Below are positions 49,092 to 63,332 of a stretch of 64,000 nt of DNA, piece after piece. The stretch lies in contig JBBBWG010012779.1 of NCBI GenBank assembly GCA_037176905.1, forward strand, positions 1-64,000. Direction: 5' to 3'. Under the pieces are notes generated by a model. That model saw only the letters and a program-made list of their open reading frames with translations. It did not search any database and had not been told where the DNA came from. Each line of letters starts with the position of its first letter. The first letter of the stretch is position 1. The position numbers and the translations under genes are program-made. The DNA is from Azolla pinnata. Lineage: Eukaryota; Streptophyta; Polypodiopsida; Salviniales; Salviniaceae.

Positions 49092-52000
49092 ATGGGTTGT
49101 GTGCAATCGTCACAAGCAGAGGATGGTGATAAATCATTGGGAAATGCAGTGTTTGCATTTGTGCCGGGGTTGAGAGTTCCTTGTAAAAGTAAAGAGAATA
49201 TTACGAAGGCAAATCTAGTGGCCAATGGGAATTTTCTAACACAGCCAATGGTCGATCATCTTATCTTACTGCGAACCCGGATTGAAGTTATTGCCAAAGG
49301 GGAAGATGCAAAACCTGGTCTGCAAAAAAAAAAATCTTTGACATTGTCATCATCTGCCAAATTCCACCACAAAATGCAGCTTTATCCTCCTTCACATAAT
49401 GGTAACCATGTAGGCGAAATGACCAACATACCCCAGCTGATAAATGTTTTAAAATTAAGGGTATCTGAAAAATGTCTATGAGGTTAAGGCTCAGGTGTAT
49501 TTTTGCAAAGTTTTTCCCTTTATTTTCTATGCTGTAATTTGTTGTGCGGTACCACTAAGCTTCCTGAAATTACCAGAATGTCCAGCGTAATAGAAAATAT
49601 CGCTATATTTTTGTAGATATTCAAATTATTTGATTTTTTCCATGCTTATTTTATTGATCTATCCATAAGGTGATGTAGTTTTTATATAGGTTTTTGTACA
49701 TTAGTTCTAGCTGTTCTCATCACAAATGTAATTCAGCAATAAACAAATCACAGGACATGGAGTGGCCAAACGATTTATATCTGAAGTATATTCTGCGTTT
49801 CTGTAGTTGCAACATCAACGACCACAGACCTTCAGCTGGCTGTAGAAGAGTACATACCTTTTGTACTTGCCTTGGCTAATAAAGGTAAAAACTAACGTTT
49901 AACTGAAATGGATAATTCTCACACATCACATTGGATAAAATCTGTTCTTTTTCTCATGAGCAGAGGCTTGATTTCTTTGCCTTATCTTCTGGCATGGCTG
50001 AATAACAGATAAGAAACAAGAGGAAGCATTGTTATTTTCCTGGGCCGATCTGGACAACCATCACCAGGTGCATTGTGTGAACCCCTGAAGAGTGTTTTGT
50101 TTATCATTTTGGTTCAACAACCTGGGATTGGTTCACGATCTCCAAATATAGTCATTTTCTTTGCAATTGTTTTGTTTGTGTATCATAGGAGATTTCGATT
50201 GCTGATGCTCGGTATGAGCTCCTCTCACTGCTTCATTTGTTGGCAATTCTTTCATTATCAGAGGCAAACCGTTTACTCACGCCAAGGCCACATATGGATG
50301 GATATCCAACTAGAATCAGTGATGGTATGTTGGGGGAAACAAGACAGTCTTTCAGTGTAAAATGTTGCATCTAGCATGCAAACTTCATACTTATGCTTCA
50401 TGTTTGTACATCTTAATATCCTAAGTCATATATATTCTTCCATCTCCTAAGCTCATTTGTGACCGGATGCAGAATGCTTTCGTCATCTTTAGGTTCATGT
50501 GGTATTTCGCAGTGTATGTTTTAGTTGGGTTTGCTTTTCTGTTATACATGTATGGATTTTTCCATAAGAAAACACTGAAGAGTTTAGTCTATTACTAGTG
50601 ATATGAATTAGCTAGGTTTCGCTTTCAGAAACCTGAGAAAACTCATTATGTTTGCAGTGGAATGTTATGATTTACAGAAAACAAACGGGCTTCACTAGAT
50701 GCTTTTCTCAAAGCATCTGGAATCCTCAAGTGTGCTTTGAATTCTGTGATGACAGAGATGCCCCAAGATCTCATGTAAGCTCTGTTTCTCAATAAAACCA
50801 AGTATTGTATCTGTTCTGTAGCTAATACAAGGTTGGTTATAAGCCAGTACAAGGCTGGTTATAAGCCAGCACAGACTGTTTTGATGCTTTTAATGATGCC
50901 ATTATATACAGGGAGAAGCTACCACTGAATCTAGGGAAAGATACTTTGTATGGATTGTACATGCAAGCATTAGCTCAAGTATGTAATGGATTCATCTTCA
51001 AGACTTATTCCAGTCGTAAAGTTTATGTCTTTGTGACTGAGCAAAGTTTATGATACTCTTAGGGGATAGAGATTCAACTCAGCTTTGCAATTGACAATGC
51101 AAAGGCAACTCTTGCCGTTAAAAGACGATTAGCTTGTGAACAACTGGCATGCTGGGAGCAGGTATTTGATAAATTTAGAGAGATTACCTTAGATTCATCG
51201 CCCTAAGAGTACTCAATATACCATTTTGTTTCTTTTCCAATAAGGTAAAATTAAAAATCCCGAAAGCTTGTGATGGACATGCATTGGGAAAAAAACACAA
51301 TCTCTTCATTGATTGGAAACTTGCGGAAGCTAAGGTAAGTGATAAGCCAAGTATGTTGGTAAACATTTGAACTATAGGATACTGTATTATTTGTGCTGGC
51401 ATCGTGTACATAGGCTAAGAATGGAGCCTTATTGAGTCAAAATCTAGATGTAAGAAGCACAGCACATTCACGTTTGTTTTTAGTATTGTATTACTATGCC
51501 TAGGACTGTTAGAGGTTGACGATCATGTATCTGCATATTTTCAGTTGAGAATCGCATCATATAAGATCATTATTATTATTTTTCAAGCTTGAACTATAAG
51601 GTTAGATTCAGGTAAAGTTTAGGGTACGAGATTCCACAAATGATCGAATGACTGGTGGGTCTTCAAATAATTTTCTAGGAATGTAAATCATGATGCAATG
51701 AAAGAATACTTTCAGCTGCAGGTGAAAGTTTTAATGGCAAATCCAGTGTGCTTTCATCACCTAGATTAATTCTGAAGTAATTTTTGTATTAAATGGGAAT
51801 TTGAAATGGCAATCACTATTAGAATGTACTAAGTACTGATCTATATGTTCGTATGCTTTACTTGTATTCTGTGACTCTCGTCAAATGTGTATTATCATCA
51901 TAAATTACACTGTGCTGCTAATATACCTAATGATTTGAGAAGCAGTTCAGAATTTGAATTTGCGACATGTTGATTTTTTTCTCCTATTTTTTTCCAGGCA

Positions 52001-54153
52001 ACCGCATACTATTTCCATGGACTGATATTGAATGAAAAAACTGACGAAGACCACATGGAAAAGGCTACAATGTGTCTACAATTAGCAGATAGTTTGTTGA
52101 CGGACAGCAAAACATTTTGTGCAGATTTCTGTGCTACCACACCAGCAACAAGGTCAAAATTTTATTCTTATCATTGCATGACGATGAAAGTAATGGATAA
52201 CAGTCTCTTAAAACCTGGTGCAAAAAACAATTTAAAAGTCGTAGTACCAGATCAGTGTTTGCTGTCATAGATAATCTAATGATTTTCAATTTTTCTGTGT
52301 TGTAGTTAAGCAAAGAAGTACATCACTTCAGAAATTACCCCCCTCTTGTTTGTCGTCTATATCTGATTCTACAAAGTTTAACAAAAGGAAGATGATCATC
52401 TACAAATGTTCTGATAAGCTTTGGGTTCTGGGTACACTTCAGGGTTCCGCCCTTAACAGGTTCTATGAAATTCTTGTCAGCGAGGATACCAAAGGATGCT
52501 TCAACTATGGGACAGTCTCATGATGGTCCAAATAAGTAAGTTTCACTTCCTCGTAAGTTTGAGAATGTAGCTCTAGTAAAATCACAACCACAGACTCGTT
52601 GATCTGGCATCACATCTTAGGAAAATAAGTAAGACGGATACATGTTATGGGCGTACAACCATAACTAATGATGAGGGAGCTTTACCGTAGTTTTTTTGTA
52701 CCTCACAGTGAGTTCGTGTGGGTTAATTCAGGATAGAAAGAGGTAACTGGAATTAAAAGACGTTCATCTCTATGAGAGAACTAGGTTCCACTTAACCACT
52801 TCACATGAAGCAGTCACATGTGTCACTAATATTCTATCACATCTGTCAGATTAACTTGTGAAGAAGGTTTTGGACCCTCCAACCTGAAGGTATGAGAATA
52901 TACGAAGATCTATCATTTTAAAATACTCATAATATCTTTCCAACAAAGACAAAATGTTTATGTATTATGGTCCAATGTAGTGTTGAAAGATATCTAACCT
53001 ATTATAGATAGACCATGCCACACAAAGAGCTGGCAACCCCGTGCCATCCAATATTAACAAATATTCTATTCAAATGTGAATAAAAACTTTTAGGCATTTT
53101 CCTGTACACTTCATTTAGAATAATACTGCTGAACAGATTCTGGAAAATAAGATGAAAGAAATATGTATTAACATATTTAGGTGACCAAAATGACCTATGA
53201 AGCCAGATTAGAGACTATATTTTACATTGAGAAATGTTGAGTCCGTAAAATCAGTGAATCAAGCATTGAGGTTGTCTTACATTGAGAAACATATTACATT
53301 AAGAAGCAAGTATTGTGTATACACATACATACACAAAAGTTAGTGTCTGGGAAAGCATTATAAAGGAAGTCAGGGTCTTGGACAACATAATAAAGGTGAT
53401 GTATGTGGAGCATAGAAAATCAAGCTTCATGGTTATATGAGTCGAGTGAAAAAACATTCTCTACTTCACAGAAAAGTAATTCATCTTAATCTCTTTGTTG
53501 ACATGAACCAAACCGTTTTAGAAATAGACAGACAACAATCGTTTCAAAGCCTATAGGTATATAATTTATGTATAATAGGAACAGAACCATACCATTGTAT
53601 CATCTGAATGAAATATGCCAAATTTCTGGGAAATTTGACCTGGACGTTTTGTTTATGCCAATGCATGTGAAAACAGTTCTCAAACCATTGAGCACATTAA
53701 GCTGCTAGAAAGTTGGAGTTGTGACTTTGTGGTTTGACTTGACCCAAACCCAGCACTTTCCGATTCTGTAAAGGTGGGTTTACTGGGAATGCATAATTAG
53801 GGCCAGTATAGCATTCATTACCTAGATATGTGTTTACCATCTACATTACATTTCAACGTTAGTTACATAATAATAGTTTTTGCATTCTTAGCATGGCTTA
53901 AAAATCAGTTTCGTAGTATACTCTATTGCAAAGGTAAAGATTATATTTCTTGCATGCAAAAGATATAGATTGTTTGTAGAATGTGATGTTTTTGGTTGCA
54001 CATGAGATCTCATCATGTTAAAACTTAACACTTGGCAGCAGAAAACAAGACAAAGTACCAGAATTACCAGAATTTGCAATAGCGTTGCAAGCTGAGGAAT
54101 ACACTCTTCCTCCAGTGGATGACGTCTGGAGCAATATAGGCGGTGTAACATGA
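49092..54153 (+). CDS. BRO1-like domain protein, N-myristoylated type
   Basis: Plant homologues are annotated as endosomal-targeting BRO1-like proteins, related to the Bro1/ALIX domain that binds ESCRT-III. Eleven exons: 49092-49401, 49807-49884, 50009-50067, 50189-50324, 50678-50774, 50912-50978, 51063-51161, 51245-51334, 51998-52152, 52443-52535, 54039-54153; 432 residues, phases consistent. The N-terminus MGCVQS fits N-myristoylation at Gly2 (Ser6) with Cys3 available for palmitoylation, so membrane anchoring is likely. Landmarks: AFVPGLRVP, LRTRIEVIAKGE, LAVEEYIPFVLALANK, ARYELLSLLHLLAILSLSEA, GIEIQLSFAIDNAKATLAVK, WKLAEAKATAYYFHGLIL and PELPEFAIALQAEEYTLPPV. The protein is one BRO1-like domain without the ALIX V domain or proline-rich tail. 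The last intron is 1503 nt. Confidence 0.92.
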
Positions 54154-55739
54154 GCATTTGATTTTACACAATTATTTGAACATTATATACACACGAACTC
54201 AGACAAAAAAGAATGTGTTTTTTTTTGTATTCGGAAATCATCATATTATGTTTTGCCCCATAGCGTGAAAAATAAGACACATGTTAAGAACAACCTGTTC
54301 TGACATTTATTTATCCTATGATCCTATTGTTATTCTTGCCAGCCCCGTCTGTCAGCTGTGATTCGGGGATTTAATGAAGAGATGCTATGCTATGTTAAGG
54401 GAACTTGATGTCATTATGTGAATGGAACAAAATACAGTTATTACTAGATTGATGCAAACCAAGCTCTTCTTTGAACTATCATTGATATTAATTATTGCAT
54501 GGTAATAGCAAAATCTGTTTCGTGCGATACCAGTGTACCACATAAGAGGCAATTAATTTGCTCTTGATTAATCTTCCTTTATACAAGATTGAGAAACAGG
54601 AAGGTGAGGCAACCACATTTAACTGAGATGAAGAATTTTGCAAATGCTAAACAATCATAAATCAACAAGGGGATCGTTAGCTGAGGATAAGGGTGCGCTG
54701 TTCCAATCTACCAATGTTACTGAATGTAACTCTTAACAAGGAAAGAGAGTAATTTGGAGCACACAGAAGAGAACATCTGTGGAGCATAGATACATACACC
54801 CACATCCAAGCATCAATCAATCTGAACATAGAAATAATACGGCCACTTCTGGGAGTGCGCATACATATCCTTCTGTAACAATACAGAAACTGTTATCTTC
54901 TTACAAGGCTTCCTTTCTAGCACAGAAGCAACAAAGCAATTCTACACAGCACAAAGTGGAAAGAGAAATATGGTAATGGGAGCTCTTGATAGATAGTTGG
55001 TTTGACCATAAAAAAATTGAATTAATGTTAATATACAAACTTCGAAGTTCCAAAATGTTCAGGACGTCGGTATGCTATGGCAAGGAGAGCAGGTTTCCAG
55101 AGAACTTCGGTGGTGGAAATTTTCCATTGCAACAGTATTCGATGCATACTCTAGATGAACATAACTACTGCAACACCATTTCCTTGAGATGTTCTTCCAT
55201 ACCTTGCACACTCGTGAAGAACGAATATCTTCACTGCTCCTTGTCCGTCACTAGTTGTACACGCTCCCCAGTGGCACCATGCCAATACAGCAGAGTGACT
55301 TGTCTGCTCATATTGCTGGAAAAATATGTTGTTGCCTATTGCACATCGCGATCTCTATCTACAGAAATACCAATTCTTCATTGAGAATAAAGGAGAGCTT
55401 ATACTGAATCACAAAGATATCTGAATGTGTGCATACCTTCACATACATAGGAGCTCAACCATCACACTGCAACAGTTAACAAGCTCAGAAATCGAGAGAA
55501 AAGAAATTAACTTTTCCTGTAGGATGATGCTCAGCTAAGTAAGCATTGAGCTTATAGTGGTCGGATGTACAGATTATGAGGAAACAAATCTGAGCATGTA
55601 CTGACTGTGGGTACCGATCTATAGATACACACTCAGCAATTGAAAGAATCTGAAAGTAAACTCACAAATCCTACAATTGAACTCAACCTCGCTCTTTGAG
55701 CATTGTGATTGAGAAATTCCATTTGGATTTCCTTTTTCT
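54154..55739. other. Convergent intergenic region
   Basis: About 1.6 kb between the stop codons of the plus-strand BRO1-like gene and the minus-strand SABRE-like gene, presumably both 3' UTRs. The open frame 54986-55384 has no recognisable motif. Nothing else seen. Confidence 0.5.
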
Positions 55740-58700
55740 TCACTCATCATTGAAATCCTCGTAGCGTGACGATGTATCAGATGATAGCTCCTCACAGCTT
55801 TGTAGTGATGGCGACATTGGAGCCGATTCCTTGAATATCAAAGAACCTGAAAAAGGAAGCAAACCTATTTTTAGAGCAGAATATTATGAAAGAACCTAAA
55901 TATAAACAACCTTGATGCGACCAAATTAACCAGACTTGGAACTGAAACAAAAGTGTCTAGAAAGAGAGACCTCTATGTCGTGTATTTGAAAGTAACTTTA
56001 TTGTACGCCGACGAAGCAGGCGCTTCACTTTGTTAACACTCGGCTGTCTTGCGAGTGTAGAAGAATCAGTCTCAATTCCTTCAACCCAGCCACTCTCTGA
56101 TGTGTCTTCACCATCAAAATGCTTTAGTCTTGAACGCACTGCTTTTGCTTTCTTGCGTTGTGAGTTGAAAAGTACCCGCACGGATGATACAAATCCTTCA
56201 CCTGCACGATCTATTGGCCTCTTAAGTTCGCTATCACTGGAGCTGGATGGATATTCTTCTTGTAGTTGCTTTTTGAACTTCCTTCGCTGCAGTGTAATTC
56301 AAATGAAATACAATCATAATAAAAGAAAGCAAGAAATATTTTTTATATAATATCATTCTATAACTAAAATCTACTCTCCAGATGAAAGATCTGCGTGCAT
56401 AAGGTTCTACATCTTTCAAGACAAAGACGAGAGACAACAAAAGCACAAACAAATGAAATTTCCTGGGTATGCACACTGTAGTTTCCATCTCATGGTTCTT
56501 AAAGTGTACCTTTTAGCATTTCCTATGCTAAAATTCTCTTATGACGTGATGGTGAAGCCTTACACATAGCTAAGAATCTTTAAATGTGGGTATCTTTATA
56601 ATTAGCTTGGTATGCACTGTCTCAGTAAAACCTCATCTCTTTTAATGTTTAAGCAAAATGCTAGACAAGGCTAATACAGGTATTAGGGTAGAACCATGTA
56701 TATATATATATATATGGCAGTTGGAAAATCTAGAAATTTATTCAAAATAGATACTACCATAAGATCCAATGATTTGGCATGACAGAAGTTTTGGGCACTT
56801 AGAAACATGTGTTTCTGAAATGCAGTCTGAGATCACCTGAACATACTTTTGGCGATTATAGTCGAGCAAAAGAACACATTTCCAAATTTTTGGTAACATG
56901 TTTGAAAATGGAGTTGAATAAACTGTTTGGATACATGAGGCACTAGACACATCAAGAGAATCGAAGCTTTGGACATGCTAAACTTTATATTTCATATGAG
57001 ACGTACATAAAAGAATGTATCCAACCTGTGCCCCAACCAAAGATTTGCATATACTCCAAACAACATGTTTCGTAATTTCATCAAACAGCTTTCGCCAAGT
57101 TCCAGTGAACTCGCTACGCGTGAATGTATCTATGAGAAACATCTTCTCATTGGCACTGAACATTGATCCTTCATACGTAATAAGTAGTCCAACCTGGAAT
57201 AAAATGGATTCAGATAAAGAAAATGTTGTTCTAATTTTTTCTTGAAAACACTAGAATCATTATACACAAATGAGCAAACGAATATGGCAAATTGGAGAAA
57301 TGGAACTTCAGCTTTAGAGGATTTCAATTTGATCAATTTAAAACCCTGTATAGAAGAGGAACTATACCTTGTGCCTCATATCATGCTTACCATATATTCT
57401 ATGATTTCACTATGGGATGTTGTACTTATGGCAGATTTTAGCAGGTAACTGGACATGGAAGGGCTACAATGTGCAAGATCCATCAACGTCTTATGTAGAA
57501 TGACATATAGCATGTATTGGACAAAACAATGGCTACCCTGGCTCCACACAAGTTTCTAGCAAAATGTTATGCGCCTGGTCTGAACTCCCATTCCTGATTA
57601 AGGAGGCATCTCATCAGGAAAACTTGCCGGGAATCTCATAATCAGGATTCAATTAAAGAAAGGATTCAAACTGAGAGAGAGGAGAACGACTTCTTATGGA
57701 CTTCACAATCCCCAGATTCACAAGTTAAGTGTTCCCCCATGGGATCATCATCTCCATGGGAAATGTGTGGAATACATGCTCTTCAAGAGAAGGCAGTGAC
57801 ATGTAATCTTATCTTGAGGATGACCAGAATCTCTACTATTGATTCATGAGCTAACATGTTGGCTTCTTGTTGCTAACTGTGATGTAGCCAATGATTACCA
57901 AGGTAATCAACTACACATACATTTTCAAGAAAAGAACTCTAAACAAAAAAATGTCATTTGCAAAAATATAACTATGAACATGAGATGTTTGCAAAAAACA
58001 GATATAAAATATGAGATGTTTGGTAAAAACAAATATATGTAAGGTGAGACAGTAAATATAGATATAAAATGCCATATGCTAATATTGCAGACCTGGGCAA
58101 TTTTAATGTTGTGGATTTCAAGATTCGTATGGGGGAGTCGTGATTTAGCCAACTTTTTATCATCACGAGATGATAATGGTTTATGCAATTTGTTGACCCG
58201 TGAACCGCCTCTTGATTTTCCATATTCATTTTCATTTCTATTAACCACTGGTTGGCAACTCTGTCTTCCATTATCAACGTCCTTCAGAGGAATGCTGTTC
58301 CTAGACAAGGACATTGGATTCACATCCTTCTTTTGCAGGTCGATTTCAAAAATTTCAGGTAGACTCTGTGCTTGAATTATGTCAGATGAAGATGTTACAG
58401 GTGTGTCTCTCTGCATAAAAGCAAAAATATGTAAGCATACACCATTATTTTATAATTAATATAGCCAACAAAAATATGTACTGATACTTGTCAACTGTGT
58501 AGGTAGAAGAATGATGTTACCACCGTTGTAATCTCAAGTTCGAGGTTGATTTCTGGCAACATTCAATGTATGATTTGGATGCTATATGTGACATGCGTAC
58601 CTTCATGAATGTTCTTTCATAAATGCTTTTCATATAAATATCAGTGGAAAAAATAAGAATACCCAAATTATCCTTTTACTGTTTTACAAATACTCAAACC

Positions 58701-61700
58701 CCTGGTACATAAAAATAGAACCATGACAGCAACCTAAAAATGTTAAATTATCAAATTACACAACATAAAGACAGATTTCTTAATCCATTTCAAGGTCTGA
58801 GATTTCTTTGAAATTATTACCTTGTTCTTGTGTTCTGAAAAATCTAAATCAACTCCTGGTCGGTCATTTCTAAGCTGTGTTTGATTTGTATGCAGTTTTG
58901 ATACAGAAGCCGAAATACCAGTTGTTGCAGGCACTTTCCTTCCTCTTGGAACAGCTGCAGTTGTTGTCCTTTCCCAATCCTTGAAAATTGAAATCCAGAT
59001 GGAATATAAAATAAGTTCTCATTTGGAATAGAGGAAAGAGACAATTTCACTGCATACCAGTCGCCTTTGTCCGTCCTTCTCTTCTTTAGGAAAGAAATAT
59101 TCCCACATCATATTAAACATTCTCTCAGTAAAGTTAATTCTCAGAGGAAAAACTTCAACCTGTCATGAAATAAAAATCAGAATTTACTTTGGCTTAAATT
59201 GTGACACCTTCAACTTTGCCATGTTAATGTCAAGAAACACAAGAAAAGGACCTGAAAAAGCTCCAATAGTGACTGGCCTTCTTTTGGTGCACCCTGCTTT
59301 GCATCAACACGGAGCATTAACCTCCTGTAGATGTAAGATAAAAAGATGATTTACCATGCCGTCCTGGACAAAATTGTGGGAATGATGTTTGAAGATGTTT
59401 TCATTACCTCTCCCAGTCCTTAGGGGGATTCCAAGCCGATAGCACAGTATCTGATTTTGCATCTCGTAAACAGTTCTTCACAACAAAATGCTTTGCACTA
59501 AATTGTGCTATTCCAACTTCATGGAAATCACGATCTACATTGAGATTCTGCATAGTAATAATCACATGAATAAAACATGGAACAAATACACGAAACTCTC
59601 ATTGCATACACTAGAAAATTTCACTACCTGATTAGCTATTCTCTGTGCAGAAATCATTTTTAAAGATTCAGATAACTCTTACACAAAATGCTAGGGACAA
59701 TAACTTGACTTTATATATATTATGCTTCATATGGTCTATGAGACAGTAAAAGATAAAATGTGATTTAGGAAAATGGGATTCAGAAGCAGTCTGTGAAGAC
59801 TACGTAATGAACAAAATTAGAAGCCTAAGACACTTCTAGGCCCAAAACTATTAAAATTGGACACTTCTACGTTATAATACCCGCCATTAATCACAATTTC
59901 TCTTGAAAACAAGTTGAAATTCATTGTCCTATAGTTTAAAAGGTAATACTTCAAGCAACAGACAGGTATAAAAACATTTTTTGTATTAAAGACACATGTA
60001 ATATCATCCTTTCTCCATGTTTGCCATCTTTCAAGTTACTTACCATGCTACTAATTTCAGCTTCAGCAAAAGTCTGTCCATCAGAAATCATATTCCATAC
60101 AATCTTTTCGATAGTCCAAGAAATTCGCATTGCTGAAGGAATACTTTTACTCTTTTCTTTCTCTTTGAATTGTTGTTGTGCAGCTCTCTGCTTAGCCATA
60201 CGTAATGACATTAAAGCCATTTTTCTAACATTTAATTTCCTATCCATATCCACTTTAAGCTCCCCAACCTGCAGCCACCACGAAAAATGCATCTTAAACT
60301 ACAATAGGTTATTGCAGTGGAAACTGAACTACTTGCTCATATAGATTCATATATTGCCGAGCAACATGATTTACCAATTTCCTGTTCCCACATTCCATCA
60401 TCCAAAGCCTTGTGTCCCTTAAACTTCTGTCTACTTCACCTGTCTCAAAAGTAGCTTGCTTGATTATCTTTATATCAGCTAGAAGTAATTTTAGACCCCT
60501 TTCTGATTCCTGCAGCTTCATACGTGCATGCTCAACTTCTGGTACTCCATCAGGGACCACTTCGTCAGTCACTTCCTCGATATTATCTTCATCCATTCCA
60601 TGCAAGGACAAATTTCTCCGTGGTCTGCAAAAACGTTTAGTTTGATCACATCAATAAAATTGGATACAAAATCATATATACAACAAACCAGACTATTTTC
60701 AAATAAAAAGCAAACGAAGGTTTGTATTTACTGGATTATCAAAACCTTTTTATCATCTAAAACAGAAGTAATAAGACAAAGATGTTAAGTGCTCATGCAG
60801 ATCAAAATCATTTGCATGTAAAAAGTGATGCAGGCAATCATGCAGACTCGCTATTTGTCGTATAAAAGATGCTTCGCAAATTTCTACACCATCGAAACAA
60901 TCAATGTTATTGTGCCTGATCTATTGTAATCCTTTTAGAGATTTCTTGTAACTAGAGGATTAAGCTAAAGAAAGTTGTAATATTTCTTTGTCAAGTGGCT
61001 TATGTGGCTCAATCTTTGTCCCTTCAACAGCTTCTCAATATGACTTGCATCCTAGAAAGAATAATCTATGGCCCTAGTTATGTGTATTGCTAAACTTTGT
61101 GAAGCAATGCCTTGTTTTAAAAGGCTGTGTTACATGAAAAACATGCAGCAGCAAAGAGAGTCCTCAAGAGATCCATGTGCATATCTGTTTATCAGAATAT
61201 AGGCTCTGAGAGTTGATCAGTGGTGACATCTTAAAATGTTGTACCATTTTTAGAACAAGGAATCAGAATAGACAGACTAACTTTGTGGAACTTCCGAAAG
61301 CAGAAACTTAAATGCACCAGAACAGCAAAATAATCAGGAAAAAATGACTTACTTTGGAAGCCTAGCAAGAAGTAGATTACTGATAACATGCACCATAACC
61401 TGGAACTGGCGAGAAGTCATAGTGGCTGCAATACTCGATGAATTAAATGACAATTCCTTCAAAGCTTTTACCTATAAAAGGAAGGGCATCGCCAAATCTG
61501 AAGTAATCTCGGTGTCAAATGAACAACAATCCTCAATTTGAAGTACAACTACTAATTCTGGATACTTAATTATGTTCAGAACTCCAGCGTAAACATTATG
61601 TTTATAAATTTTAGAAACTGTTTAATAGTCTTTCAGATATGTATAAGTATGCAATACATGTCTTTCAATAAAATTGCAACATTCTTGTAGTGGGCCAAAT

Positions 61701-63332
61701 ACTTATTTGGAACAACAGGATTATCTCCCTCTTGATTTCAGACAGAATTGAGAAGAGGCCTCAGGACGTATCTATCATCCCAATGTAGCTGAATTATGGA
61801 ACATGGTTGATAGCCTCTTAATCCAATTCATATGGAATATGAGATCAAGTTAAGAGGGGAAATAATCCATAACTCAAGGGGAAGGACAGTAGGGCGCAAT
61901 ATAAAAGGACATCAGATAATGCACTAAAGAAGAGAATTACAATTCATAATGCTTCAGAAGATGGCCTCTTCTATATACACTTAAACGGGGGGCTGCAATG
62001 CCAATACATTCCACCACTAGAGCAATCTAGAAAACTAAGTGCAACTAAATAGAATAGTTGTCACCTACTCTGAATTCTCCCTTCCACAGATATCCAAAAA
62101 GGGCCCATACAAGACAGAGAGATCTTCAAACTAGAGAAACAACTTTGATGGCTAGAGATAATGGCCTTTATCTGCTGTTGACAAATGTGTCAATATCCTC
62201 TTATAGATTTCCCGTTTCAGAGTCTTCAATGAGACCCCAGCTGTCATCAACATATACATATACTATTTACATAGTTCAATGTCATGAAATCATGATCTAC
62301 TGGAAGAATTATGAAGATCCATCAGTTTGAGGCACATTGAATCCACATATCATGAAAACCATTACAAAAATTCTTGTTGTGAAAGCCCTATTTGGAAACA
62401 TGGTGTAAGAGATTCAAGAGATGACATTACTTACATTATACAAAGATTAGGCATATTGGAGGCTTGTAGAGTATAGAGTATAAGTAGACAAAGGCCTAAC
62501 GCAGAATGCATAAATATTTTATGGTTTAGAAGTACAATTGACTCACAAATTTTGCTATATTTCAGACGTTCAACAAAACAAAACAAGAAATTCAGGCATC
62601 ACAATCATACATTTCAAATAACAGATGGCAGTATATATGCAATTCTTCTATATAATCATTTGAAAGTGCAGCATCAATATATTCCATGACTATATCCTAT
62701 GAACTTCTGTCTGACAGGTTCAAAAAGAACAAATTAACACAAATATATTGAAAAAGACCCAGTAGAGTGTGGTCATTATATTACCTTAATGTCTGTTGCC
62801 TCACTCTTGCAACGGGTGTACTGGAAGCACATTTCACAGGGCGTAAATACAGTTTCAAGAAGCGGACCAGTTCTTTTCACCTTTTGAGTACCCCTTGGGA
62901 TTTTTGGAAGCCACTGCAATCCAGCTCCTAGATCAACATCAGTTGGGGCTACATGAGCCTGCACTTGTTTTAAAATCACTGAGAGCTCTCTTCTTCTCCA
63001 GGACAGTTCTCGTACATTTCCAGTTAGATGTTCACTGCCTGATTTTGGGGTATGAGCTATCATCTCGGGCCTCACATCCATTATTGAATGAATTGAACGA
63101 GCCATGACTTCACCCCTTGCTGCGGCAAGTAGGAATCTTCCCTATGTTATGAAGAAAATATAAGTAGATTGAACCTGTACCTAGCTTTCAAATACAGAAA
63201 TTGTTTCTAGAAGGTCCACTATACTATGATAATTTTTTACCCGAGCATCTTCTGACTGAAGATTGAATTGTGGTTCAACAATATAAACCAGAAAATGCAA
63301 AGTGCCCTCTTCCATTCCATCATCAATTTCTC
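55740..63332 (-). CDS. SABRE/KIP/APT1-family protein (bridge-like lipid transfer type), C-terminal part
   Basis: SABRE-family giants (usually over 2,000 residues) are needed for plant cell expansion, tip growth and cell-plate formation. They belong with Fmp27/Hobbit as presumed lipid bridges at ER contact sites. Thirteen 3' exons in gene order: 63332-63241, 63141-62785, 61471-61353, 60624-60333, 60268-60044, 59547-59408, 59324-59252, 59159-59058, 58979-58821, 58410-58093, 57193-57026, 56286-55971, 55846-55740; about 822 residues. Landmarks: VEPQFNLQSEDARGRFLLAA, HVAPTDVDLGAGLQWLPKIP, TMTSRQFQVM, LLLARLPKPR, AMRISWTIEKIVWNM, FAEAEISSM, SAWNPPKDWE, LMLRVDAKQGAPKEGQSLLE, MMWEYFFPKEE, FTGTWRKLF, GFVSSVRVLFNSQRKKAKAV, and the ending SRYEDFNDE. 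The first exon enters in phase 1; its upstream partner lies beyond 64000. SABRE versus KIP subtype cannot be told. Confidence 0.92.
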
